Shown: positions 5,717 to 13,339 of the stretch, in pieces
Position numbering within the stretch: position 1 is the stretch's first letter
How the letters are laid out: the number at the start of each line of letters is the position of its first letter
Assembly (NCBI GenBank): GCA_002327885.1
Contig: DCUS01000186.1
Location: 2,822-16,268, forward strand
Direction of reading: 5' to 3'
From: Syntrophaceae bacterium UBA2208
Lineage (GTDB): Bacteria > Desulfobacterota > BSN033 > UBA1163
DNA length: 13,447 bases
Notes under the pieces: model-generated
The model's database searches: none
The model's input: the letters and a program-made list of their open reading frames with translations, nothing else
What the model was told of the DNA's origin: nothing
Position numbers and translations under genes: made by a program

Positions 5717-6061
5717 ATGGAAATCAAAGCGAAATTCTGGATCGAAAATAAAGGAGAAGTGGTTCTCGGGGGTGGCAAGACGGCATTGCTTCAGACTTTA
5801 GGTCATTTGGGTTCTATTCAACGAGCAGCGGATGAATTTGGGATGTCTTATCGATATGCCTGGGGAGTGATTAAAAAAATTGAACAACGGGCAGGATTTA
5901 AAATCGTGGATACGAAACTGGGTGGAAAGGATGGAGGAGGCGCGCAACTCACCCCAAAAGGAAAAGCCTTTGTCGAGACGACGGATACTCTTTTTAAGGA
6001 CCTTCAGACTATCGTTGAAAAAAGATTCCGCCAGAGGCTGCGCAATCATTCTTCAAAGTAG
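5717..6061 (+). CDS. ModE-like winged-helix regulator, DNA-binding domain only
   Basis: This 114-residue protein corresponds to the N-terminal LysR-like winged helix of the molybdate regulator ModE. Helix-turn-helix: LLQTLGHLGSIQRAADEFGMSYRYAWGVIKKIE (24-56). Wing: KLGGKDGGGAQLTPKGKAFVE (67-87), matching the ModE signature of a Gly-rich turn followed by a hydrophobic-Thr-x-x-G sequence. The two C-terminal TOBE/Mop domains that bind molybdate in E. coli ModE are absent, so any effector sensing must work differently. The ATG at 5717 has GGGAGG at 5704-5709 with 7-base spacing. A molybdate-type transporter starts 14 bases after its stop, so the pair probably forms one operon. It likely controls its own promoter through the palindrome at 5661-5686. 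Family assignment is firm; ligand response is not known. Confidence 0.88.
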   Translation: MEIKAKFWIENKGEVVLGGGKTALLQTLGHLGSIQRAADEFGMSYRYAWGVIKKIEQRAGFKIVDTKLGGKDGGGAQLTPKGKAFVETTDTLFKDLQTIVEKRFRQRLRNHSSK

Positions 6062-6075
6062 TAAAAGGGATGACC

Positions 6076-7209
6076 ATGCGATTATGGGGCAACGACTACA
6101 ACAAAATGGAGTTTGCCGGGGCCTTCGGCGATTTGGGGACATTGATCCCTTTCGTAGCGGGATACATCACTCTTAATAAAATGGATCCCCTTGGCATCCT
6201 GGTGGCCTTTGGTGTCTTTAAAATTTTTGTGGGCCTTTATTTCAAAACTCCCGTACCCGTTCAACCCATGAAGGCGATCGGAGGGATGGCCATTGCCCAT
6301 GCCGGTTCTATTACTCCTGCAATGATCTGGGGGTCAGGAATCTTTACAGGCCTTTTCTGGCTTCTCATGGGGCTAACGGGAGCGATCACATGGATTGAAA
6401 AAATCACCACCAAGCCAGTGGTCCGGGGAATCATGCTGGGGCTGGGCTTGAGCTTTATCGTCGAAGGGTTGGGAATGATGCGATCGGAACCATTCTTTGC
6501 AATTGGAGGCGTCATCATCACCCTCCTGCTTTTCGACAATAGGCGGTTCCCCGCTATGCTGGTTCTTTTAGGATATGGAATGGTTCTCGCCTTTATTCAA
6601 AAACCGGATTTGCTGGGAGCATTCAGTCACATCTCCATCCGGTTTCGACTCCCTGAGTTGACGTTGGCCCAAATGTCATGGAAAGACCTTCTTGCCGGCT
6701 TCGTTATTTTAGGGATTCCCCAGGCTCCTCTCACACTCGGTAATGCAATTATTGCCACTGTAGCGGAGAACAACGCCTACTTTCCAGATCGAAAGGTAAC
6801 GACGAAGACGATCAGCATCGATCATGGGATCATGAACTTCATCAGCGCCTTCATCGGAGGCATTCCCCTTTGCCACGGGGCCGGAGGAATGGCCGGACAT
6901 ATTCGGTTCGGTGCCAGGACAGGCGGAGCCTTAGTAATTCTGGGCGTGATTGTTCTTTTGACAGGGCTTTTTTTGAGCGACTCCGTCGCTCTTCTCTTTC
7001 AGGTCTTTCCACAACCGATTCTCGGTGTCATTCTTTTCTTTGCCGGAGTGGAATTAGCAATGGTCATTAAAGATGTAAAACTGAAGAAACAGAACCTTTT
7101 CGTCCTCCTGGTCACTGCCGGGATGGCGATGTGGAATATGGGTGTGGCTTACCTGGCCGGACTGATGCTTTATTATGGGCTCCAACGCCGTTGGTGGAAA
7201 ATGAGTTGA
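6076..7209 (+). CDS. MOT1-family molybdate/sulfate permease
   Basis: This 377-residue polytopic inner-membrane transporter has about ten or more hydrophobic segments and belongs to the MOT1/SulP-related family. Recognisable motifs are GAFGDLGTLIPF (15-26), TPVPVQPMKAI (58-68), PQAPLTLGNA (215-224), PLCHGAGGMAGH (264-275) and QPILG (312-316). The paired PVPVQPMKA and PQ-PLT-GNA motifs are characteristic of MOT1 molybdate transporters. Length is normal and there is no STAS domain, unlike classical SulP proteins. The preceding ModE-like gene, 14 bases upstream, supports molybdate over sulfate as substrate; tungstate is possible. ATG 6076 is preferred because AAAGGG (6064-6069) is spaced correctly for it; an in-frame ATG at 6070 would touch the ribosome binding site. 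It converges on RNase R with 46 bases between stops. Confidence 0.88.
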   Translation: MRLWGNDYNKMEFAGAFGDLGTLIPFVAGYITLNKMDPLGILVAFGVFKIFVGLYFKTPVPVQPMKAIGGMAIAHAGSITPAMIWGSGIFTGLFWLLMGLTGAITWIEKITTKPVVRGIMLGLGLSFIVEGLGMMRSEPFFAIGGVIITLLLFDNRRFPAMLVLLGYGMVLAFIQKPDLLGAFSHISIRFRLPELTLAQMSWKDLLAGFVILGIPQAPLTLGNAIIATVAENNAYFPDRKVTTKTISIDHGIMNFISAFIGGIPLCHGAGGMAGHIRFGARTGGALVILGVIVLLTGLFLSDSVALLFQVFPQPILGVILFFAGVELAMVIKDVKLKKQNLFVLLVTAGMAMWNMGVAYLAGLMLYYGLQRRWWKMS

Positions 7210-7255
7210 TTCCCGAACCGTATCTGATCCTGCAAAAATTTATCATCCCGTACCC

Positions 7256-9427
7256 TTACCTTGTCGTCTCCTTACGTGTTCGGTCGATTAAACCAAAATC
7301 GATATGCCGTCTCTCGACATCCACCCGGTCCACCCTCACCCTGAGCTCATCCCCTATTCCGAAGGTCTTGTGAGTCCTCTCACCGACCAGGCAATACTTT
7401 TTCTCATGATACTGATAATAATCGTCGTGAAGGCTTGTCATCCTAACCAAACCTTCCACAAAAATATCTTTCAACTCTACGAAGAAACCAAAAGCGGTTA
7501 CACCACTGATGATTCCTTCAAATTCCTCGCCGGTCTTATCCTTCATAAAACGTACCCTGTATCGGTCCAGAATCTCTCTTTCGGCTTCCATGGCCACCCT
7601 TTCCCGGTTGGAAAGATGGTCGGCCCGATGGGTTAGGGTCTCCTCCGAGATACGAACCTCCTTCTCCGAAAGAACCCTTTTGAGTAGACGATGAACGATC
7701 AAATCAGGGTATCTTCGAATGGGAGAAGTAAAATGGGTATAGCCATCTGAGGCCAGGCCGAAATGGCCTGAATTCTTGGCCGAATATCTGGCCCATTTCA
7801 TGGATCGAAGAAGGACATTGTTCACCACCCTTTCTTCAGGCCTTCCTTTTACTTCGGAAAGAACCCTCTGAAATTCTTTAGGAGAATGGTCGGAATCTTT
7901 TCTCATTTTATACCCTAAATGGGATATAAATCTTCGAAACTCCACAATCGCTTCTTTGGGTGGTGGCTCATGGATGCGATAGACGAAAGGAAAACCTTTT
8001 TCTGCCATAAAATGGGCAACGGCCTCGTTGGCAGCGATCATAAATTCTTCAATCATCTGATGAGCAAGGTTTCTATCTGCCCGGATGATGCCTTCCGTCT
8101 CTCCCTGGAGATCCAGAATGACCTCAGGTTCCGGGAGGTCAAAATCAATGGCTCCCCTTCCCATTCTTCTTTGACGAAGTTCTTGACAGAGATTGGCCAT
8201 GAGTTCCAGGGACGGGAGAAGATGACTGAATTCATTCTTTGCCTCCGCATCTCCATCCACCAATATTTTTCTCACCAAAGTGTAAGTTAACCGCTCATGG
8301 CTTCGGATCACACTGGGATAAAATTGGACCCCTTTCTTCTCGCCATTCGCATTGTATCTCAGTTCTGCGGTGAGGGTGAGCCGATCCGATCTGGGGTGGA
8401 GACAACAGATTTCATGAGAGAGCTCGGGGGGAAACATGGGAATAGCACGGTCTGGAAAATAGACGCTTGTGCCCCGGAGATAGGCCTCTTCGTCCAGAGG
8501 ACTTTCTTCTTTAACATAATGGCTGACATCGGAGATCGAAACATAGAGCTTAATCCCTCCGTCTCTCTCCCTCTCAATGGAGACCGCATCATCAAAATCT
8601 CTCGCATTTTCTCCGTCGATGGTAAACGTCGGGATTTCTCTCAGATCCACTCGCTCTCTGTATTCACTTGAAGAGGGGATGGGCGGAAGATTCTGCGCCT
8701 CTTTCAAAGCGGCCGAAGAAAATCGATGGGGAAGATCATATTTGTGAATGGTGATTTGCGGCCCGATCTCCGGATCATCGGGATACCCCAAAATATGCGT
8801 CACCCGGCCCTCCGGCCTTGCTCTTTCCGTAGGATACCGGGTGATCTCGGCCACCACAATCTGATTCGGCCTCGCCCTTTTTGTTTCTCCGTCCGGGATG
8901 AAAACTTCTTGGAGGATGCGCTCGTCTTCCGGAATGATGTAGGAATAATTTTTAGCCTTCATAAACTTACCCACCACTTTGCGGGTCTTTCTTTCCAGTA
9001 TCCGGATAACACTGCCTTCTTTTCCCTTCTTCCGGACGGACTCTACTCTTGCAATGACACGATCTCCGTGCATGGCTTCCTTAAGGTTTCTGGGACTGAT
9101 AAAAACGTCTTCTTCTCCTTCTTTTTCAGGAATGACGAAACCATATCCATCCGGGTGCGCCTTGAGCCTGCCCACGGTCAGACTCATCTTTGACGGCAAA
9201 CCGTAACGGTTGCCTCGAATCCGAACAACCTTCCCCTCTTCCGCTAAACTCCTGAGCAGCTCTCTTGCCTTTCCCCTTTCTTCTTTTTGGAGTCCTAAAC
9301 GACCTAATATCTCTCTCAAAAGAAGAGGCCGGTCCTCTTCCTTCATGATGGGGAGGAGCTCCTCGGTAGAATGCCCGCCTCCTCTCTGGTCTCTTTTCTT
9401 TCCCTTGATCATCCTTCTCTTAATCAT
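7256..9427 (-). CDS. rnr: Ribonuclease R (RNase II/RNB family 3'-5' exoribonuclease)
   Basis: This 723-residue exoribonuclease degrades structured RNA processively from the 3' end. Domain order: N-terminal winged-helix-like segment (about 22-77, ending VVRIRGNRYGLP), two cold-shock/OB domains (about 82-142 with GYGFVIP and DVFISPRNL, and about 149-210), the RNB catalytic domain (about 258-590), and a C-terminal S1 domain (about 632-714, FEGIISGVTAFGFFVEL). The active site TIDGENARDFDDAVS (269-283) supplies Asp271, Asp277, Asp279 and Asp280. HFTSPIRRYPDLIVHR (565-580) is the other family hallmark. It is slightly shorter than E. coli RNase R, with only a short basic tail. ATG 9427 has AGGGG just upstream; a second in-frame ATG (codon 6, 9410-9412) preceded by AGAAGG is also possible. 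It lies 92 bases downstream of the Yip1-domain gene. Confidence 0.95.
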   Translation of the reverse strand: MIKRRMIKGKKRDQRGGGHSTEELLPIMKEEDRPLLLREILGRLGLQKEERGKARELLRSLAEEGKVVRIRGNRYGLPSKMSLTVGRLKAHPDGYGFVIPEKEGEEDVFISPRNLKEAMHGDRVIARVESVRKKGKEGSVIRILERKTRKVVGKFMKAKNYSYIIPEDERILQEVFIPDGETKRARPNQIVVAEITRYPTERARPEGRVTHILGYPDDPEIGPQITIHKYDLPHRFSSAALKEAQNLPPIPSSSEYRERVDLREIPTFTIDGENARDFDDAVSIERERDGGIKLYVSISDVSHYVKEESPLDEEAYLRGTSVYFPDRAIPMFPPELSHEICCLHPRSDRLTLTAELRYNANGEKKGVQFYPSVIRSHERLTYTLVRKILVDGDAEAKNEFSHLLPSLELMANLCQELRQRRMGRGAIDFDLPEPEVILDLQGETEGIIRADRNLAHQMIEEFMIAANEAVAHFMAEKGFPFVYRIHEPPPKEAIVEFRRFISHLGYKMRKDSDHSPKEFQRVLSEVKGRPEERVVNNVLLRSMKWARYSAKNSGHFGLASDGYTHFTSPIRRYPDLIVHRLLKRVLSEKEVRISEETLTHRADHLSNRERVAMEAEREILDRYRVRFMKDKTGEEFEGIISGVTAFGFFVELKDIFVEGLVRMTSLHDDYYQYHEKKYCLVGERTHKTFGIGDELRVRVDRVDVERRHIDFGLIDRTRKETTR

Positions 9428-9519
9428 CGTCCCCTGATACTCAAGGCTTATTGCTAATAGCGAATTCCTGAAAGTGAATACATTTGATTATTTAAAAAAA
9501 GGGGGTTTTTAATTCAAAA

Positions 9520-10599
9520 TTAAGCCCGCACTCCGCCTAAAAACCCTGCGGACCCAAAGAACATCATGACAAAAAGAATGGCGACGAAAATCAGCATAAA
9601 GATTACAATGAGAGGAAGGAGGACGGCTGAAAGGGCTCTCCCGGTTGAGATTCCATGACCTTCTCTCACCCCGATGATGGTCAGGATGAAGGTATAAATG
9701 CCACCGATGACGAGTCCTATAAAAGGGATGACGCCAAAGAGATAGGCGCTGTAAGAATAGGAAACGGCGCGGAAGGTCGTCTTGTACCCATTATGGTTCC
9801 CTCTCACAATTATGAGACAGAGGTGCAAGATGGCGCTTCCTATAAAAATGGCAAAGGCCTGCTGAAAAGGTAGAGGAATGATCATTTGTAGGATAGAAAG
9901 ACTATATTGAAAGGGCAAGCGATCCAGCGGGATGAGTCGTGCCATGAAAAGCCAGAACCAGAAGATTGCGCAACCATTTCCAATGATCCCGGTAATCAAT
10001 CCATAGATCAGCGGGGGCCAATACCCCTCACAGAATGAAATTTTCTTGAAAAACCTGGTAGGAGAGAAAAGAGACTCTTTTACCGTTTGAAAAAAGGCTC
10101 TGAGAAAACCTTCTCCGCTCTCCCATGGCGGATACTCCTCTTTTGAGATTTCCCGGACCTGTCCCTCCACGGACCGGGCCATTTCCTGATATTGAACATA
10201 TTTGGAGATAATGATGCCGCATTTCGCGCACTCATCGGTTTCGGGTTGCTCAAATCCGCATTGGGGACATGTTACTATTGCCTGCCGATAGGCCTTCCCT
10301 TCAGGTTCAGGTTTAGCCTCCGGTCTTGGCTTAGGTTCATACTCCCGGGTCAATTCCTGATTGAGGGGGATCTCCTCTTCTATCTTCACTCTCCCCCCAA
10401 TTTCTTTAAACGCTTTCTGATACTTCTCTGCTTCTTCTTTCGAAATCCCTTTTTTCACTACAATGGGAACTCTCTGGAGCAAACTTTCAGCTCTTCCAGG
10501 AGTAAGATTAAATTTTTTCTGAAGGCCCTCAAGCAAACGTGCCTCTTCTTCAGATCCTATCACCGCTAAACCTGAAAATATTACTTTATAAAAAGCCAC
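9520..10599 (-). CDS. Membrane protein: L7/L12-like N-terminus, zinc ribbon, Yip1 domain
   Basis: This is a 359-residue protein of unknown function with three parts. Residues 1-75 resemble the C-terminal domain of ribosomal protein L7/L12 (TPGRAESLLQRVPIVVKKGISKEEAEKY then FKEIGGRVKIE). A Pro/Glu/Lys linker (80-105) leads to a zinc ribbon CPQCG...CAKCG with Cys111, 114, 124 and 127. From about 165 a Yip1-type membrane domain follows: FFQTVKESLFSPTRFFKK, then hydrophobic segments near 195-222, 235-265, 283-310 and 323-350. The order suggests a cytoplasmic sensor or adaptor head on a membrane anchor; its partner is unknown. The start is GTG at 10599, chosen because AAGGAG lies 8 bases upstream and MAFYKVIFSG begins the L12-like fold. 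RNase R follows on the same strand. Confidence 0.8.
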   Translation of the reverse strand: MAFYKVIFSGLAVIGSEEEARLLEGLQKKFNLTPGRAESLLQRVPIVVKKGISKEEAEKYQKAFKEIGGRVKIEEEIPLNQELTREYEPKPRPEAKPEPEGKAYRQAIVTCPQCGFEQPETDECAKCGIIISKYVQYQEMARSVEGQVREISKEEYPPWESGEGFLRAFFQTVKESLFSPTRFFKKISFCEGYWPPLIYGLITGIIGNGCAIFWFWLFMARLIPLDRLPFQYSLSILQMIIPLPFQQAFAIFIGSAILHLCLIIVRGNHNGYKTTFRAVSYSYSAYLFGVIPFIGLVIGGIYTFILTIIGVREGHGISTGRALSAVLLPLIVIFMLIFVAILFVMMFFGSAGFLGGVRA

Positions 10600-10721
10600 T
10601 TCACCGTCTCCTTTTTAAAATCACTGAGAATCTGGAAATAGTTACCATATTCAGCACGAAACTACAAGAATTATTTATGAAAAATCGTAACCCCTCAGTC
10701 TTTGTTCGAAGGAACCATGAC

Positions 10722-10737
10722 CCGACAGGGATGTCGG
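10722..10737 (+). repeat. Perfect hairpin CCGACA-GGGA-TGTCGG (REP-like)
   Basis: It has 6-base perfect arms and a 4-base loop. It lacks a T-run 3' of the stem on either strand, so it is not a standard terminator. The compact GC-rich dyad in a spacer is the style of a repetitive extragenic palindrome, but only one copy is visible here. Confidence 0.4.
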
Positions 10738-10905
10738 AAAAAATCTTATAGTGGCAGCCTTGACCTGTCCCTCGAACCCACCACATCCCTTGGAAAGAAC
10801 AAAGAATCACTGATGATCGTGATCGTGACCCTACCTTATAAAAATACTACAAAATCCGCTTGATAAGATTTTTGATGACATTTCTGCCGGGTCCGCTGGA
10901 CTCAT

Positions 10906-10923
10906 ACCCCTTGACGAAGGGGT
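10906..10923 (+). repeat. Perfect hairpin ACCCCTT-GACG-AAGGGGT
   Basis: It has 7-base perfect arms and a 4-base loop about 90 bases before the flavoprotein start. There is no T-run after it on either strand. It could be an operator or an RNA stem upstream of the gene. Confidence 0.4.
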
Positions 10924-11010
10924 TACAAAAAATCCAAAAATAACCTGGTATCCGGGTCTGTTTTAATATATGATAAGATAATTTTAACCTTAATATAAAG
11001 GGAGAATAGA

Positions 11011-12045
11011 ATGAAAACAAGGATGACTGAACTTTTAGGAATCAAACATCCGATCATGCTTGCTGGGATGGCCTTCGTGAGCCTGCCAAAACTCGTCGCC
11101 GCCGTTTCGAATGCCGGAGGAATTGGTATGTTGAACTCCGTCGCTTATACTCCCGATCAGGTCAAGGGTGTCATCCGGGAGGTAAAAGATCTTACGGATA
11201 AGCCCTTTGGGGTAAATGCCACGCTCATCTTACCCAATGGAAGGGAAAACATAGCGGTGGCCCTTGAAGAAAAAGTCCCGATTTTGAATTATGCGTTAGG
11301 GAAGGGAGATTGGATTATCAAGGCAGCCCATGAATATGGCGGGAAGGTCCTGGCAACAGTGGCCATAGAAAAGCATGCTCGGCGAGCTGAGATGGATGGG
11401 GCCGATGCTCTGGTGGTGACAGGTCATGAAGCGGCCGCCCATGGAGCAGAGGTGGGAACGTTGGTATTAATCCCTTCGATTGCTCGTCAATCAAAACTTC
11501 CGATTATCGCGGCTGGCGGTTTTTGTGATGGCCGGGGGTTGGCAGCCGCCTTGGTTCTGGGGGCGGATGGAATTTCCATGGGCACCCGGCTCATGTTAAC
11601 CCAGGAATGCGAAATGCACCAGAAGGCAAAAGAACTCTCTCTTAAGGCGACAGCGGAGGATACGATTTGTTCCGAAAAGATCGACGGGTTGCCCGGAAGA
11701 TGGCTCAAGAATCCGGCAGCGATCAAGATGGCAGAGGGAAAACCCTCTCTCTTTGAGGCCTTCTCCAGCGCCCTCCGCATAAAACGCTTGATCAATGTCC
11801 CCTTTTATAAGCTTATCCTGGGGGGGCTCAAGCAGAGAGGCGTTCAAGACCTGGCTCGCCAGGCGCTTAGCCTTAAAGGGCTGAAGGCCGCCATTGACAA
11901 CGGCGATTTAGAAACTGGAGTTTTACCCATCGGCCAGGCCATCGGTTTAATGAAAGATATACCGACTTGCAAAGAAGTCATGGAACGCACCGTTTCAGAA
12001 GCTGAGGAATTGGTGGAGGCGTTGAGGAAAAAAATTACCTCCTGA
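11011..12045 (+). CDS. Nitronate monooxygenase / FabK-like FMN enzyme (NPD family)
   Basis: This 344-residue TIM-barrel flavoprotein belongs to the 2-nitropropane dioxygenase/nitronate monooxygenase family, which also includes the enoyl-ACP reductase FabK. The N-terminus MKTRMTELLGIKHPIMLAGM (1-20) and VSNAGGIGML (32-41) form the usual first strands. LTDKPFGVN (61-69) is conserved. The FMN-phosphate region is PIIAAGGFCDGRGLAAALVLGADGISMGTR (164-193). The catalytic-His region reads GHEAAAHGAEVG (138-149), where EAGGH is usual, with His144 at the expected place. The C-terminal part has GVLPIGQAIGLMKD. ATG 11011 follows AAAGGGAG (10997-11004) with 6-base spacing. Sequence alone does not separate a nitronate-oxidising enzyme from an enoyl reductase, and no fatty-acid genes are adjacent. 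It converges on the hydrolase gene with 24 bases between stops. Confidence 0.85.
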   Translation: MKTRMTELLGIKHPIMLAGMAFVSLPKLVAAVSNAGGIGMLNSVAYTPDQVKGVIREVKDLTDKPFGVNATLILPNGRENIAVALEEKVPILNYALGKGDWIIKAAHEYGGKVLATVAIEKHARRAEMDGADALVVTGHEAAAHGAEVGTLVLIPSIARQSKLPIIAAGGFCDGRGLAAALVLGADGISMGTRLMLTQECEMHQKAKELSLKATAEDTICSEKIDGLPGRWLKNPAAIKMAEGKPSLFEAFSSALRIKRLINVPFYKLILGGLKQRGVQDLARQALSLKGLKAAIDNGDLETGVLPIGQAIGLMKDIPTCKEVMERTVSEAEELVEALRKKITS

Positions 12046-12069
12046 GGCAAGGCGACAAACGAAAAGGAA

Positions 12070-12795
12070 TCACCCCAGGTAGGATTCCCATTGCTCGGCC
12101 GTCTTCAGGATATAACCTTTGGGAAGCTTCTTGACGATCTGGTTGTGACCGGGTAAAAGGATGTCCACCTCTAACTCAGCCAATCGCATCAGAGATTTTT
12201 TAAGTTCAGGGCCCTCCGCCCCATAAAGATCAAAACGGCCGATGGCATAATCGGCATAAACCACATCTCCCGGAATGAGGACTTTTGTGGGACGATGATA
12301 AAGGCCGATACTGCCCATGGAGTGTCCGGGGATGTGTATCACCTCCCAGTCCGTTTTTCCGAGATCCAGTGTCTCCCCTCCGTCAAGCTTTCGATTCACC
12401 TGAAATTTAAATGCCCCGGGTTGAAGGCCAATCTGCTCCTGACAATATTCCCGGAACATATCCATACCATAAACAGCCCTCTCGTCTCCCTGCTCCAGAG
12501 GATCGGCTTCCAGGCGATGCACCCATAGTTCAGCCCAGGGGATTTCTCTCAGTATTTCGGAGAGGCATCCGATGTGATCCAGATGTGTATGAGTCATGAT
12601 AATCCGTTTGATATCGGACAGCTCAAATCCCGCCTCCCGGACAGACTGAATTTTATAACTTCCTTTCCCTGTTAAACCCGGATCAACCAAAGAAAGGTCT
12701 TGGGAGGATGGTTTCCCCAATACATAGGTGTGGGCATCCGGCATAAACTCGTCCTGTCCTGGAATGTAATAGACCTCTTCGGTTATCTTTGGCAT
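12070..12795 (-). CDS. Metallo-beta-lactamase-fold hydrolase
   Basis: This 241-residue single-domain protein has the MBL fold and a binuclear metal site. The motif THTHLDHIG (68-76) gives His69, His71, Asp73 and His74. GHSMGSIGLY (157-166) gives His158, PGDVVYAD (175-182) gives Asp177, and LLPGHN (213-218) gives His217. It has no signal peptide and is probably cytoplasmic. The pattern is that of glyoxalase II/thioesterase-like hydrolases, with no C-terminal domain to narrow the substrate. ATG 12795 is preceded by CAGGAG with good spacing. It is divergent from the cupin gene and convergent with the flavoprotein gene, so it is probably transcribed alone. Confidence 0.88.
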   Translation of the reverse strand: MPKITEEVYYIPGQDEFMPDAHTYVLGKPSSQDLSLVDPGLTGKGSYKIQSVREAGFELSDIKRIIMTHTHLDHIGCLSEILREIPWAELWVHRLEADPLEQGDERAVYGMDMFREYCQEQIGLQPGAFKFQVNRKLDGGETLDLGKTDWEVIHIPGHSMGSIGLYHRPTKVLIPGDVVYADYAIGRFDLYGAEGPELKKSLMRLAELEVDILLPGHNQIVKKLPKGYILKTAEQWESYLG

Positions 12796-12816
12796 CGGTC
12801 GCTCCTGAATGAAATT

Positions 12817-12830
12817 TTAACTCGTGTTAA
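12817..12830 (-). promoter_or_regulatory. Small dyad TTAAC-TCGT-GTTAA before the MBL gene
   Basis: This perfect 5-base inverted repeat lies 22-35 bases upstream of the hydrolase start, within its probable leader. A further GTTAG follows at 12835-12839. It may be an operator half-site pair; there is no supporting second copy. Confidence 0.25.
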
Positions 12831-12865
12831 CTTCGTTAGAAAGTCGCATCCTTTCCAACGGGGTA

Positions 12866-12894
12866 AACATAACCCGGCCGCTCTCTCTAATCAA
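12866..12894 (-). promoter_or_regulatory. Candidate promoter of the MBL hydrolase gene
   Basis: On the minus strand TTGATT (12894-12889) is followed by a 17-base spacer and TATGTT (12871-12866). Each box matches the sigma70 consensus at 4 of 6 positions. Transcription would start about 12859, giving a leader of roughly 65 bases. Confidence 0.35.
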
Positions 12895-12994
12895 GAGGCC
12901 TCTTTTTGAACGATTAATTTAACTTTGATTTATACCTCACCGGTCAATTAAAATATTCTCATAGAAAAAATGATCTGTAAGAAAGGACAGGAGG

Positions 12995-13339
12995 ATGACA
13001 CGACGCGACCTAAAACACCCTGAAGTGAAAGCGACCCGTTATCGGGCCCACGGGGGTGGCGTGGCTCACATGATTCTGGACACCCGCCATCTTGAAACCC
13101 TTATGTTTCTTGCCCATGCTACGGTTCCCACCGGGAACACACTCATCGGCCATGTGGATCCTATGGAAGAAATTTACATCATCCAAAGCGGCCGGGGACG
13201 CATGCAGGTGGGGGAGGAGGTCTGTGAGGTGGAGTCCGGAGATGCCATCCACATCCCCATTGGCGAATTTCATGAGTTGGCCAATACCGGAGAAAAGGAA
13301 CTCACCATCCTGGTTGTGGCTGGACTTATTCCAAGATGA
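12995..13339 (+). CDS. Small single-domain cupin protein
   Basis: This 114-residue protein consists of one cupin_2 beta-barrel. Motif 1 reads GHVDPMEEIYIIQSGRGRMQVG (52-73), keeping the glycines and glutamates of the family but with HVD in place of the usual HxH. Motif 2, GDAIHIPIGEFHELAN (82-97), matches the consensus G-x5-P-x-G-x2-H-x3-N exactly. Likely metal ligands are His53, Glu58 or Glu59, and His93, with Asp55 possibly replacing a histidine. Such small cupins serve as isomerases, dioxygenases or sugar-binding proteins; the substrate cannot be inferred. ATG 12995 has AAAGGA at 12982-12987; AGGAGG directly abuts the start. It is divergent from the MBL gene and no following gene is seen in the window. 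Confidence 0.85.
   Translation: MTRRDLKHPEVKATRYRAHGGGVAHMILDTRHLETLMFLAHATVPTGNTLIGHVDPMEEIYIIQSGRGRMQVGEEVCEVESGDAIHIPIGEFHELANTGEKELTILVVAGLIPR

Larger units (their letters stand above)
10600..11010. other. Non-coding stretch between divergent genes
   Basis: These 410 bases separate the Yip1-domain gene (-) from the flavoprotein gene (+). They should hold promoters for both, but I see no box pair strong enough to call; TATGAT at 10969-10974 is the best -10 for the + gene, without a good -35. Two hairpins are present (10722-10737 and 10906-10923). The 9-mer TGATAAGAT occurs at 10861-10869 and 10971-10979. Open frames here do not look like protein. Confidence 0.6.

Noticed and set aside
7210..7255. 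Terminator between the convergent MOT1 and rnr genes
   Set aside because: No stem-loop with a T-run is visible on either strand; the same is true of 12046-12069.
7304..9437. Several open frames on the + strand across the RNase R gene
   Set aside because: They are antisense to a complete, motif-verified RNase R and show no family features.
9492..9512. TTAAAAA...TTTTTAA around GGGGG as a possible terminator between the Yip1 gene and rnr
   Set aside because: The stem would be A-T only, with a GGGGG-containing loop; too weak to call.
10601..10810. 69-codon open frame on the minus strand in the long spacer
   Set aside because: It has no recognisable domain or good ribosome binding site, and it spans the hairpin at 10722-10737; composition looks like chance translation of non-coding DNA.
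12893..12904. AAGAGGCCTCTT followed by T's as a terminator
   Set aside because: The palindrome has no loop, so only a very short stem can form, and no + strand gene ends before it.
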